Assembly: GCA_947626755.1 (NCBI GenBank)
Contig: CANQTP010000002.1
Location: forward strand, 1 to 64,000
Direction: 5' to 3'
Length of the DNA: 64,000 nt
DNA from: an uncultured Clostridia bacterium
Lineage (GTDB): Bacteria; Bacillota; Clostridia; Oscillospirales; Ruminococcaceae
Below, in pieces: positions 32,469-40,946 of this stretch (its first letter is position 1; each line of letters begins with the position of its first letter). The notes beneath the pieces were generated by a model. That model was not told the DNA's origin and made no database searches. It saw only the letters and a program-made list of their open reading frames with translations. Both the position numbers and the translations under genes were made by a program.

Positions 32469-33041
32469 ATGGGATTTTTTGAACTTTTCATGATAGGCAT
32501 AGGACTTTCTGCGGACGCATTTTCCGTGTCCGTCTGCAAAGGTCTCAATATGCGGAAACTCAATATCGGACACGCCTATGTCATTGCGCTGTTTTTCGGC
32601 GGATTTCAGGCACTAATGCCCCTTATCGGGTACTTCCTCGGTTCGGGATTTTCAAAATATATCGAATCTTTCGACCACTGGATAGCCTTTGCGCTGCTGC
32701 TTTTCATCGGCGGGAAAATGATCTTTGACGCCCTGCACGAGAAGGAAGGGGACGCGGAAAACGAGTATTCCCTGAAGATCGGCGAGCTTTTCATGCTTGC
32801 AATTGCAACGAGCATTGACGCCCTTGCGGTGGGGATAACTTTCGCATTTCTGGAAGTAAGCATTTTCTTTGCGATCCTTATCATCGGAGTTACGACTTTT
32901 GCGCTGTCTCTGGGCGGTGTGATCCTTGGGAACCGCTTCGGCGCAAAGTACAAGAACAAAGCCGAGATCGCAGGTGGAGTTATACTCATTCTTATCGGCA
33001 CAAAGATACTTTTAGAACATCTTGGAATAATTTCTTTCTGA
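32469..33041 (+). CDS. mntP: manganese efflux pump MntP
   Basis: A 190-residue, six-helix MntP. The two inverted half-repeats carry the conserved Asp motifs GLSADAFSVSVCKGL near 12 and ATSIDALAVGITF near 113. It exports Mn(II). No yybP-ykoY riboswitch, which often precedes mntP, could be recognised in the 110 nt upstream. prmC starts 15 nt later. Confidence 0.92.
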   Translation: MGFFELFMIGIGLSADAFSVSVCKGLNMRKLNIGHAYVIALFFGGFQALMPLIGYFLGSGFSKYIESFDHWIAFALLLFIGGKMIFDALHEKEGDAENEYSLKIGELFMLAIATSIDALAVGITFAFLEVSIFFAILIIGVTTFALSLGGVILGNRFGAKYKNKAEIAGGVILILIGTKILLEHLGIISF

Positions 33042-33056
33042 AAGGACGTTTAAATT

Positions 33057-33932
33057 TTGATCTTAAAAGAACTTTACGAGCTTACCGAAAATATGCTTGC
33101 TGTTGCAGGCGTGGAAGATCACCGCTTCGACACAGACTGTCTTTTTGAGGATATTCTTCACACGGATAAAGTGTCTCTGCTTCTGAACGGTGACAGAGAA
33201 GTTCCCGAACCCGATGCGGACAGGCTCATGTCCGCAGCCGAAAAGCGATGTTCGGGAATACCGCTCCAATACATTCTGGGAAAGTGGGATTTTTACGGCA
33301 GAACGTTCTTCGTTGGGGAAGGCGTGCTTATTCCCCGACCCGATACGGAAATTCTCGTGGAGCGCGTCCTTGAACATTTTGAAAAGTCGGGGAACGCTTC
33401 TCCCGAGATCTGCGACCTTTGCAGCGGAAGCGGTTGCATTGCCGTCACTCTGAAAAAAGAACTTCCGAAAGCGACGATCCACGCGGTGGAGCTTTCTTCC
33501 GACGCAATGCCCTATCTTATCAAAAATATCCAAAGCAACGGCGCGGACGTGAAAATTATAAAAGGCGACATCACCGACGGCAGACTGTTGGAAAATTTCC
33601 TTGATCCCGACGATTTCGGAGAATACCGCAAAATTGACGGGATAGTCTCCAACCCGCCCTATATCACCGACAAGGAAATGAACGAGCTTTCCCGCGAAGT
33701 GAAACACGAGCCCGAAATTGCCCTTCGGGGCGGTGCGGACGGTCTGAAATTCTACCGCATAATTTCCGCACTCTGGGGGGAAATTCTCAAAGACGGCGGA
33801 TTTATCGCCTTTGAGATAGGTTACGAGCAGGGAGAAGCGGTGCGGGACATTCTCCAAAAAAGCGGCTATAAAAATGTTGAGATATACAAGGATCTTTCGG
33901 GGAATGACAGAGTTGTTACGGGGATAAAATAG
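33057..33932 (+). CDS. prmC: peptide chain release factor glutamine methyltransferase
   Basis: A 291-residue methyltransferase from a TTG start at 33057 with GAAAGGACG upstream. The N-terminal helical domain (RCSGIPLQYILGKWDFYGR) is followed by the Rossmann domain with DLCSGSGCIAVTL near 119 and the NPPY motif in VSNPPYIT near 198. It methylates the GGQ glutamine of RF1/RF2. Its neighbour in many genomes is prfA, which is absent here. Confidence 0.93.
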   Translation: MILKELYELTENMLAVAGVEDHRFDTDCLFEDILHTDKVSLLLNGDREVPEPDADRLMSAAEKRCSGIPLQYILGKWDFYGRTFFVGEGVLIPRPDTEILVERVLEHFEKSGNASPEICDLCSGSGCIAVTLKKELPKATIHAVELSSDAMPYLIKNIQSNGADVKIIKGDITDGRLLENFLDPDDFGEYRKIDGIVSNPPYITDKEMNELSREVKHEPEIALRGGADGLKFYRIISALWGEILKDGGFIAFEIGYEQGEAVRDILQKSGYKNVEIYKDLSGNDRVVTGIK

Positions 33933-33935
33933 CCC

Positions 33936-33982
33936 TTGACAAAGCCTGAATGATATTATATAATTATATCATAATATGCCGA
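33936..33982 (+). promoter_or_regulatory. rubrerythrin promoter with AT-rich palindrome
   Basis: TTGACA (33936-33941), 17 nt, TATAAT (33959-33964). TGATAT/ATATCA arms (33951-33956, 33966-33971) surround the -10 box. PerR sites are AT-rich palindromes at such places, but this one does not match the PerR consensus well, so the regulator is unknown. Confidence 0.7.
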
Positions 33983-34009
33983 TCAGGCAGGAAAAAGGTG
34001 GTTTTAATC

Positions 34010-34543
34010 ATGGAACTTAAAGGCAGCAAGACCGAAAAGAACCTTCTCGCCGCTTTTGCGGGAGAAAGTCAGGCAAGAAACAAGTATACATATTTTGCAA
34101 GCGCGGCTAAAAAAGAGGGATTCGAGCAGATAGCTGAAATTTTCCTGAAAACAGCCGACAACGAAAAGGAACACGCCAAGATTTGGCTGAAAGCATTAAA
34201 CGGCATTGGCGATACAAAGGCAAATCTTGCCGCAGCGGCAGACGGCGAAAATTACGAGTGGACGGATATGTATGAAGGCTTTGCAAAGGACGCGGAGTCC
34301 GAGGGCTTCACCGACCTTGCGGAAAAATTCCGCGCTGTGGGACAGATCGAAAAGGCACACGAGGAACGTTTCCGCGCACTGTTAAAGAATGTTGAAATGC
34401 AGCAGGTCTTTGAAAAGAGCGAAATGAAAATGTGGGAATGCCGCAACTGCGGTCATCTTGTAATGGGCAAGAGCGCTCCCGATGTCTGCCCTGTCTGCAA
34501 TCACCCCCGCAGCTTCTTTGAAGTCCGCAGGGAAAATTACTAA
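34010..34543 (+). CDS. rbr: rubrerythrin
   Basis: A 177-residue protein starting at ATG 34010. The ferritin-like diiron domain has [16 protein letters not shown] near 15 and NEKEHAKIW near 51, and a second half with EKAHEERF near 117. The C-terminal rubredoxin-like domain has CRNCGHL and CPVCNHP. It reduces hydrogen peroxide in anaerobes. A longer frame from 33950 runs through the promoter and is not used. Works in the same defence as the flavodiiron protein at 40947. Confidence 0.95.
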   Translation: MELKGSKTEKNLLAAFAGESQARNKYTYFASAAKKEGFEQIAEIFLKTADNEKEHAKIWLKALNGIGDTKANLAAAADGENYEWTDMYEGFAKDAESEGFTDLAEKFRAVGQIEKAHEERFRALLKNVEMQQVFEKSEMKMWECRNCGHLVMGKSAPDVCPVCNHPRSFFEVRRENY

Positions 34544-34549
34544 AAGCAA

Positions 34550-34578
34550 ATTAAAACAGGCGTTCTGCCTGTTTTAAT
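34550..34578 (+). terminator. rubrerythrin terminator
   Basis: ATTAAAACAGGC pairs perfectly with GCCTGTTTTAAT around GTTCT. Confidence 0.8.
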
Positions 34579-34589
34579 GTTCAAAAGTT

Positions 34590-34603
34590 TGTAAACGTTT
34601 TCA
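34590..34603 (+). promoter_or_regulatory. cre-type (CcpA/LacI family) operator before the GH5 gene
   Basis: TGTAAACGTTTTCA matches the cre consensus TGWAARCGYTWWCA at every position. It lies 12-25 nt before the start of the cellulase gene, partly over its RBS region, a roadblock position fitting carbon-source repression. Confidence 0.75.
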
Positions 34604-34614
34604 GAAGGGAAGAA

Positions 34615-35769
34615 ATGACTATGAAATTTCACGGAAAAATAGTTTCCGCGCTGCTTTCCGCCGCAATATGCGCCGCAGGATTTTCAGGCTGCGGAGAAAA
34701 CACATCGGCAGTGAACGAGGTTCGGGAAATGACCACACAGGAGATCGTGAACGAGATGGGAATCGGCATAAATCTGGGAAATACCTTTGAATCCTGCGGA
34801 ATGAGTTACTCCGAGGTGCAGAAGTACGAAACAGGCTGGGGAAGTCCCGTTGTTACGCGGGAAATGATCGGGGGCTACGCGGATCTCGGTTTTGACAGTC
34901 TGCGCATACCCGTTGCATGGTCAAACATGATGTCAAGGGAAAATTTTGACATAAACCCCGACTACCTCGCCCGCGTGAAAGAAGTTGTGGGCTGGGCGCT
35001 TGACAGCGGACTTTACGTTGTTATGAATATCCACTGGGACGGCGGTTGGTTTGAAAAGTTCGGCAAGGACGGCAAGCGGGACGAATGTTTTGAAAAGTAT
35101 GAAAGTATCTGGACGCAGCTTGCGGAAGCTTTCAATGAATACGGCGATCATCTTATATTCGAGTCGCTGAACGAAGAGGGCGTATGGGACGAAGTCTGGA
35201 ACCGTTACAGTCATCAGGGCGACAAGGAAAAAGCATACGGCATTCTCAACGACATTAATCAGAAATTCGTGAACATCGTCCGCGGCTCGGGCGGAAACAA
35301 CGAGAAGCGCCATCTGCTTATTGCAGGTTACAACACGGATATAGACCTTACCTGCGATGAGTGTTTTAAAATGCCCGAAGATCCTGCGGGAAGATGTGCG
35401 GTGTCCGTCCACTATTACACGCCGTCCACATTTGCAATACTTGAAGAGGACGCTTCATGGGGAAAGATGCGCTCCGAATGGGGAACAGACGCAGATTTTG
35501 AAGAACTCAACAGGAATATGGACAAGGTAAAGACGTACTTTGCGGATAACGGCGTTCCCGTAATAATCGGAGAATACGGCTGTCCCACAAAAAACAAAGA
35601 TCCCGAGTCCGCACGGCTTTTTGTAAGTTCGGTCTGCGAAGCCGCATACTCCCGCGGAATGTGTCCCATGCTCTGGGATATTACAGATCTGCGCTATGAC
35701 AGGACGACCTATCAATTCAAGGATCAGGAACTTCTTGAAAAGATGATGGCGTTAAAAGAAGCAGAATAA
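34615..35769 (+). CDS. GH5-family endoglucanase, lipoprotein
   Basis: A 384-residue secreted enzyme. The N-terminus is a lipoprotein signal (LLSAAICAAGFSGCGEN, lipobox Cys26). The (beta/alpha)8 GH5 barrel shows GINLGNTFE near 51, LRIPVAW near 96, NIHWDGGW near 138, the acid/base Glu187 in ESLNEE and the nucleophile Glu320 in IIGEYGCP. The type is closest to endo-beta-1,4-glucanases; there is no dockerin or carbohydrate-binding module. ATG 34621 is an alternative start. It would release cello-oligosaccharides at the cell surface, for which the cytoplasmic GH3 could be a downstream enzyme. A cre-type site precedes it. Confidence 0.9.
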   Translation: MTMKFHGKIVSALLSAAICAAGFSGCGENTSAVNEVREMTTQEIVNEMGIGINLGNTFESCGMSYSEVQKYETGWGSPVVTREMIGGYADLGFDSLRIPVAWSNMMSRENFDINPDYLARVKEVVGWALDSGLYVVMNIHWDGGWFEKFGKDGKRDECFEKYESIWTQLAEAFNEYGDHLIFESLNEEGVWDEVWNRYSHQGDKEKAYGILNDINQKFVNIVRGSGGNNEKRHLLIAGYNTDIDLTCDECFKMPEDPAGRCAVSVHYYTPSTFAILEEDASWGKMRSEWGTDADFEELNRNMDKVKTYFADNGVPVIIGEYGCPTKNKDPESARLFVSSVCEAAYSRGMCPMLWDITDLRYDRTTYQFKDQELLEKMMALKEAE

Positions 35770-35774
35770 AAGTT

Positions 35775-35803
35775 TTCCCGTATCCGCAAATCGGATACGG
35801 GAA
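35775..35803. terminator. terminator between GH5 and tatD
   Basis: TTCCCGTATCCG pairs perfectly with CGGATACGGGAA around CAAAT, with TTTTAC and AAAAG flanks; convergent genes share it. Confidence 0.85.
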
Positions 35804-35805
35804 TT

Positions 35806-36576
35806 TTACTTCATTTTATAAAATAATTTCAGGGTGTTTTCCATGGTCTGCTTTGCCACAAGCTCGGGGGAAACGCCTTTTATTTCCGCAATTTTCTGTA
35901 TGATGTAAATTATCATACTGCTGTCGCAGCGAGTCCCGCGGTTGGGTTCGGGAGCCATGTACGGGCAGTCGGTCTCAAGCATTAGCCTTTCAAGAGGAAC
36001 AATTTCAAGCGCTTCAATAGCTCGTCTTGCGTTCTTGAAAGTCAGCACGCCCGTAAAGCTTATATTCATTCCCAGTGCAAGAACTTGCTTTGCAGTCTCG
36101 GCAGAACCCGAAAAGCAGTGCATAACTCCGTTCACCGCGCCGCGCTTCCGAAGTATTTCCATGGTATCTTCGGTGGCGTCTCTGGAATGTATCACCACAG
36201 GCAGGGAAAGTTCCTTGGCAAGGTCAAGCTGTTCCTCAAAGAACTTTTTCTGCAAAGCGGAGTTGTAATTCTCATAATGATAGTCCAGCCCGATCTCTCC
36301 GATGGCGACCGTTTTTGGAAGCTCCGCCCATTCTTTCAGCTGCTGCAAATAGTTATCGGGAACGCCTTCCACGTCCTCGGGGTGTATTCCCACGGCGGCA
36401 AAAACAAATGGGTACTTTTGGGAATACTCCACCGAAATTTGTGAACGCTCCATATTGCAGCCCATGTTCACGATATTCCGCACACCCGCTTTATGTATGC
36501 GTTCCAGAAGCTCGTCCCTGTCGTTATCGAACTGCTCCGCATCATAATGAGCATGAGAATCAATATATTCTAACAT
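35806..36576 (-). CDS. tatD: TatD-family metal-dependent hydrolase
   Basis: A 256-residue TIM-barrel hydrolase: IDSHAHYD at the start (metal His pair), VAIGEIGLDYHY near 94, VIHSRDA near 130, MHCFSG near 152 and ETDCPYMAPEPNRG near 206. Family members act as 3'-5' exonucleases or D-aminoacyl-tRNA deacylases. It lies downstream of metG, its usual neighbour, but a palindromic repeat separates them. Confidence 0.92.
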   Translation of the reverse strand: MLEYIDSHAHYDAEQFDNDRDELLERIHKAGVRNIVNMGCNMERSQISVEYSQKYPFVFAAVGIHPEDVEGVPDNYLQQLKEWAELPKTVAIGEIGLDYHYENYNSALQKKFFEEQLDLAKELSLPVVIHSRDATEDTMEILRKRGAVNGVMHCFSGSAETAKQVLALGMNISFTGVLTFKNARRAIEALEIVPLERLMLETDCPYMAPEPNRGTRCDSSMIIYIIQKIAEIKGVSPELVAKQTMENTLKLFYKMK

Positions 36577-36600
36577 ACAATTTTACCCTTTCAAGATCAA

Positions 36601-36689
36601 ATGCGTAATTCGTAATTCGTAATGCGTAATTATTTCACGCATATAAAATTACTTGCAATTACGAATTACGCATTACGCATTACGAATTA
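36601..36689. repeat. AATTCGTAATGCG-type palindromic repeat, copy 2
   Basis: Arms 36601-36632 and 36657-36689 are built of the same CGTAATTCGTAATGCG units, inverted, as the repeat at 29601-29690. The right arm touches the metG stop codon region. As in copy 1 it lies between two cotranscribed genes. Confidence 0.85.
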
Positions 36690-38633
36690 TCTTAGTTTTG
36701 CGCCGTTGGGAATGTCTTTGTCAACGAAGATAACTTTTGCCGCATCGTCCACATCGGCGGCAACTATCATGCCGTTGGACTCAACTCCGCAAAGCGTGGC
36801 GGGCGCAAGGTTCGCAACGACTATCAGCTTTTTGCCGATAAGATCTTCGGGCGCGTACCACTTGGCAATTCCCGAAACCACCTGACGAGTTCCGAAACCA
36901 TCATCAAGCTGTAAGCAAAGCAGCTTCTTCGCCTTGGGAACTTTCTCGCAAGCCTTTACTTCCGCAACACGCAGATCCACTTTCCCGAAATCGTCTATCT
37001 TGATAGTTTCCGAAATGGGAACGAGATTTGCCTTGTCCTGATCTTCCGCAGGAGCGGGAGCATTTTTCAGGATAATGGCGTTCAGCTCCTCGGTCTCCTT
37101 GTCAATGTCAAGCCGCGGGAAAAGTATTTCTCCCGGCTTTACGGTGACATTTGCGGGCAGCGAGCCGAATTTTCCCGCAGAATCATATGTGACATTATCA
37201 CCGTCCGCGCCGATCTGTTCCCAGACTTTCGGCATGGTTGCGGGCATGAAGCAGGACAGCAGTATGGTGGAAATTCTGATGGTTTCCAGAAGATTATACA
37301 GAACAGCGGCAAGGCGGGGCTTTTTCGTCTCGTCCTTGGCAAGTACCCAAGGCGCAGTCTCGTCAATATACTTGTTTGCGCGGCTGATAACTTTGAAAAT
37401 TTCCGCCAGCGCGTTGTTCAGCTGGGTTTCGTCCACAAAGTGATCCACATTGCCGCGGAGCGCACTTGCCATGGAAACAAGCTCATTGTCTATGGGATCG
37501 GCTTCCCTGTCGGCGGGAAGTGTTCCGTCAAAATACTTCTTTACCATTGTAACGGTGCGGGAAACAAGATTTCCCAAATCGTTGGCAAGGTCGGAATTTA
37601 TCCGTTCGATCATTATCTTGTTTGAGAAGGAGCTGTCCGCGCCAAGAGCCATTTCCCGAAGAATGTGGTAACGGATAGCATCGCAGCCGTAGCGTTCGCC
37701 CAGAACAAGCGGATCCACAACATTTCCCAAGGATTTGCTCATCTTCTGACCGTTGAAAGTTATCCAGCCGTGGACTGCAAGATGTTTCGGCAGGGGAAGA
37801 TCAAGCGCCATAAGCATTGCAGGCCATATGATAGCGTGGAAACGCATAATATCCTTTGCAACCATATGCACGTCCGCAGGCCAGAATTTGTCATAATCGT
37901 CATACGCGGAATTGTTGTACCCAAGCGCGGTGATATAGTTTGAAAGCGCGTCTATCCAGACGTAAACAACGTGTTTGTCGTCAAAATCAACGGGTATTCC
38001 CCACTTGAAAGACGTTCTTGAAACGCACAGATCTTCCAGTCCGGGCTTGATGAAATTGTTTACCAGTTCCACTGCGCGGGTCTTGGGGCGGAGATAGTCG
38101 GTCTCCAGCAGGAGCTTTTCTATCCTGTCCGCAAACGGGGACATTTTAAAGAAATACGCTTCTTCACGGGCTTCTTTCACCTCGCGGTGACATTCGGGAC
38201 AGCAGCCGTTCTCGTCAAGCTGGGATTCCGTCCAGAAGCTTTCGCAGGGAGTGCAGTATTTGCCCTTATATTCGCCCTTGTAGATGTACCCCTTGTCGTA
38301 AAGCGTTCTGAAAATTTTCTGAACGGCTTCCACATGGTAGTCGTCGGTAGTGCGGATATACCTGTCGTAGCTTATATTCATGTATGACCAGAGGTTCTTG
38401 AAAATTTTAACGATCTCGTCAACATATTCCTTGGGGGTAACGCCTTTCTCGGCGGCTTTCTCCTCGATCTTCTGACCGTGTTCGTCCGTGCCTGTGAGGA
38501 ACATAACATCATAGCCCTGCATTCGCTTGTATCTGGCGATAGAATCGCAGGCAACTGTCGTATAACAATGCCCGATATGGGGATTGCCCGACGGATAATA
38601 GATAGGTGTGGTGATGTAGAATTTCTTTGACAT
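36687..38633 (-). CDS. metG: methionyl-tRNA synthetase
   Basis: A 648-residue class I synthetase. The HIGH motif is NPHIGHCYT near 17, the zinc knuckle CTPCESFW/CCPECHR near 127-148, and the KMSKS loop GQKMSKSLGN near 299. The C-terminal EMAP-II-like tRNA-binding domain (IDDFGKVDLRVAEV near 540) is present. No T-box leader was found. GGAGGAATAC precedes the start. Confidence 0.95.
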   Translation of the reverse strand: MSKKFYITTPIYYPSGNPHIGHCYTTVACDSIARYKRMQGYDVMFLTGTDEHGQKIEEKAAEKGVTPKEYVDEIVKIFKNLWSYMNISYDRYIRTTDDYHVEAVQKIFRTLYDKGYIYKGEYKGKYCTPCESFWTESQLDENGCCPECHREVKEAREEAYFFKMSPFADRIEKLLLETDYLRPKTRAVELVNNFIKPGLEDLCVSRTSFKWGIPVDFDDKHVVYVWIDALSNYITALGYNNSAYDDYDKFWPADVHMVAKDIMRFHAIIWPAMLMALDLPLPKHLAVHGWITFNGQKMSKSLGNVVDPLVLGERYGCDAIRYHILREMALGADSSFSNKIMIERINSDLANDLGNLVSRTVTMVKKYFDGTLPADREADPIDNELVSMASALRGNVDHFVDETQLNNALAEIFKVISRANKYIDETAPWVLAKDETKKPRLAAVLYNLLETIRISTILLSCFMPATMPKVWEQIGADGDNVTYDSAGKFGSLPANVTVKPGEILFPRLDIDKETEELNAIILKNAPAPAEDQDKANLVPISETIKIDDFGKVDLRVAEVKACEKVPKAKKLLCLQLDDGFGTRQVVSGIAKWYAPEDLIGKKLIVVANLAPATLCGVESNGMIVAADVDDAAKVIFVDKDIPNGAKLR

Positions 38634-38668
38634 TTGTATTCCTCCAATTAATAAACGCTGATATTAGT

Positions 38669-38697
38669 ATTATAACCCAACTTGCGGGATTTGTCAA
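38669..38697 (-). promoter_or_regulatory. metG promoter
   Basis: On the minus strand TTGACA, 17 nt, TATAAT (complement of 38669-38674): consensus, with a leader of only about 30 nt. Confidence 0.85.
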
Positions 38698-38722
38698 TCA
38701 TTTTGGCAAATGCATTCTGCGC

Positions 38723-40447
38723 TTAGTTTTTGTACGGATCTATGGGCGTGACATAGATCGTCCTGTTCCCCGTGAAAATGACCATTCCGGGCTTTGCCCC
38801 CGCAGGCTTTTTGACAAGTTTTACGGGAACATAGTCCACGGGGACTTGCGAGGAGTTTTTAGCTCTGCTGTGGAATGCCGCTATCCCCGCCGCGAAGCGC
38901 ACAGTCGTTTCGGGAACTTCCTTTCCGCCTGCCCGTATGATAACATGGGAACCTGTGATATTCTTCACATGGAGCCATATGTCGGACTTGTCCGCAAGTT
39001 TGGCGGTAAGCTGATCGTTCTGCTTGTTGTTCCGACCAACAAGAACGGTGAAACCGTCAGGCGAGACAAATTCTAACGGCGGACGGCTTTTGGGAAGCTT
39101 GCCCTTTATCTTTGCGGAGCGGATATATCCCTGCTCCGAAAGCTCTGCGCGGAGTTCGTTCACCTCGTCCTCGCTGCTTGTGCGGGTAAGAGCGTCAAAA
39201 ACGCTGTCAATGTACGCAAGTTCTTCCTCGCCCTTTGCAATCTGTTCGGTGAGGATCTTTTCGGCGGTGTCGGCTTTGCGGTACTCGCCGTAATATTTCT
39301 GCATATTTTTTGACGGCGTGAGTCTGGGGTCAAGCTTTATGGTGATTTCGGGGGAATTTTCCTCAAAGTAATTCTCCACCGTTACGCTGTTCATGCCCTT
39401 TTCGAGCCTGTAAAGATTTGCGGAGAGAAGATCGCCGTACAGCTTGAATTTTTCCCTGTCGGCGGAAGTTTTCAGCTCCTCGCGCTGATTTGCAAGACGT
39501 CTTGCGATTCGCTCCGAAGTGCTTGTAAGGAGCTTGTATAGATCCTGCGAACGCTGTTTCATTCGCGAAACGCTGTCACGCTCCTCGTAGAAATTGTCCA
39601 GAAGTTCGCAGGCGGAGGGGAATTTCACCGTGTTCATCAGATCTCCGTACTGACGGATATTTATGAACGAAAAGTCCTTTAGCATTCCCTCTTTGTCCTT
39701 TACGGCAGTGAGATCCCGCGCTGTGCGCGACTTTACTATCTCGCCGAAAAGCCTGTCAAGAAGTTCTCCCCGCAGATCGCTTTTGGAAACGTCCGTTCCG
39801 CCCGAAGCAGCGTCCGCCCATTCGCGGGCAACGATAGGGGAGATCCCCTCGAATATGCGTATAAGATGTTTGGAAAGCTCCGCATCGGGCATTGCTTCGG
39901 AAATTTTCAGAATATCTTCCTTTGTGCAGCTTCGGAAATCAAGCCTTTCCCCTCGCGGCGGGACGGAATAGACCATGTTCGGCAGGACCATTCTTTCGCG
40001 GGACATTTCCGCGTCTACACGCTTTATGCTGTCGATGATCTTCCCTTCGGAATTTATAAGCACAAGATTTGAACACCGTCCCATTATTTCCACCGCGGCG
40101 GTGATGTTCGTCATGTCGCCCAGTTCGGTGGACGCTTCAAAATCAAAGTAAAGAATGCGTTCCAGACCGTCCTGACGGATATTTACAAGTCTGCCGTTCC
40201 CCAGATGTTTGCGGAGCAGCATACAGAACATAGGCGGAACTTTGGGATTTTCAATGTTCTTTCCGGTGATATGGACTCTTGCCGAACCCGCCGATGCGGA
40301 AATGAACAGCTTTTCCGTTCCGCCTTTGGTTCGGAAAGCAATAAGTATCTCCTCGCGGGACGGCTGAGAAATTTTGTCAACGCGGCCGCCTATAAGCGGC
40401 GAAAGTTCGTCCTTTACAATGCTGAGAAAAGCTCCGTCCAGAGCCAT
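38723..40447 (-). CDS. rqcH: NFACT-family ribosome quality control factor RqcH
   Basis: A 574-residue NFACT protein. NFACT-N is at the start (MALDGAFLSIVKDELSPLIG, GGRVDKISQP), coiled coils lie near 290-330 and 380-420, and NFACT-R near 445-550 (FTVLVGRNNKQNDQLTAKLA, DIWLHVKNITGSHVII). RqcH binds stalled 60S-like 50S subunits and recruits tRNA-Ala to add alanine tails. Older annotations call it fibronectin-binding protein. It follows a small gene by 6 nt. Confidence 0.92.
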   Translation of the reverse strand: MALDGAFLSIVKDELSPLIGGRVDKISQPSREEILIAFRTKGGTEKLFISASAGSARVHITGKNIENPKVPPMFCMLLRKHLGNGRLVNIRQDGLERILYFDFEASTELGDMTNITAAVEIMGRCSNLVLINSEGKIIDSIKRVDAEMSRERMVLPNMVYSVPPRGERLDFRSCTKEDILKISEAMPDAELSKHLIRIFEGISPIVAREWADAASGGTDVSKSDLRGELLDRLFGEIVKSRTARDLTAVKDKEGMLKDFSFINIRQYGDLMNTVKFPSACELLDNFYEERDSVSRMKQRSQDLYKLLTSTSERIARRLANQREELKTSADREKFKLYGDLLSANLYRLEKGMNSVTVENYFEENSPEITIKLDPRLTPSKNMQKYYGEYRKADTAEKILTEQIAKGEEELAYIDSVFDALTRTSSEDEVNELRAELSEQGYIRSAKIKGKLPKSRPPLEFVSPDGFTVLVGRNNKQNDQLTAKLADKSDIWLHVKNITGSHVIIRAGGKEVPETTVRFAAGIAAFHSRAKNSSQVPVDYVPVKLVKKPAGAKPGMVIFTGNRTIYVTPIDPYKN

Positions 40448-40453
40448 GATCCA

Positions 40454-40873
40454 TCACTCCTGTCCTTCCGCTATGCGTATTGTCACTTTAAACGGCGAAT
40501 CGTCGCTTTCCCTTGAAATTGCGGCGTGGATCTCATATACCGTATCGTCAATTTCCTCTTCTGCGAAGGAATCCGCGGAACGTCCGCCTTCATATGAAAC
40601 ATACTCGTCAATTTCAAAAGCAAGTTCGGAGTAAAGTTTTTTCAGCTTCCGCCTTACGCCGAAATCGTTTATAATATCGAACGCAAGCTCCATTTCGTCA
40701 AGGATCTGTAAAATATCCACGCTTTGGGGACGTTCCGTCTCAAAAGTCTTTTCCGCATTGTGGCGATCGTCCGCTTCAACATAGAAATCATAAGGCTTGA
40801 TAAAAGGCTCTTCTTCGATTTCGGGGACTTCGTTTCCGGGATTGCCGCCGAATAATTTTTTCAAAAAACTCAT
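40454..40873 (-). CDS. hypothetical acidic protein upstream of rqcH
   Basis: A 139-residue, very acidic protein (MSFLKKLFGGNPGNEVPEIE at the start, which resembles an amphipathic membrane anchor). Middle residues 53-85 are helical (ILQILDEMELAFDIINDFG), and the end is a beta-like KVTIRIAEG. No family recognised. GGAGGAAG precedes ATG 40873, and it ends 6 nt before rqcH, so the two are likely cotranslated. Confidence 0.65.
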   Translation of the reverse strand: MSFLKKLFGGNPGNEVPEIEEEPFIKPYDFYVEADDRHNAEKTFETERPQSVDILQILDEMELAFDIINDFGVRRKLKKLYSELAFEIDEYVSYEGGRSADSFAEEEIDDTVYEIHAAISRESDDSPFKVTIRIAEGQE

Positions 40874-40916
40874 TTAAAACTTCCTCCGCAAGATGTGTTC
40901 TGCTTTCTTAAAAGTT

Positions 40917-40942
40917 AAGGGCGCCGCGCTTGCAGCACCCTT
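40917..40942 (-). terminator. terminator after the flavodiiron gene
   Basis: AAGGGCGCCGC pairs with GCAGCACCCTT (two G-U pairs in RNA) around a 4-nt loop; on the minus strand AACTTTT follows. Confidence 0.75.
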
Positions 40943-40946
40943 TCTA

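Noticed and set aside
38634-38668. T-box leader for metG
   Set aside because: The promoter leaves a leader of only about 30 nt, far too short for a T-box.
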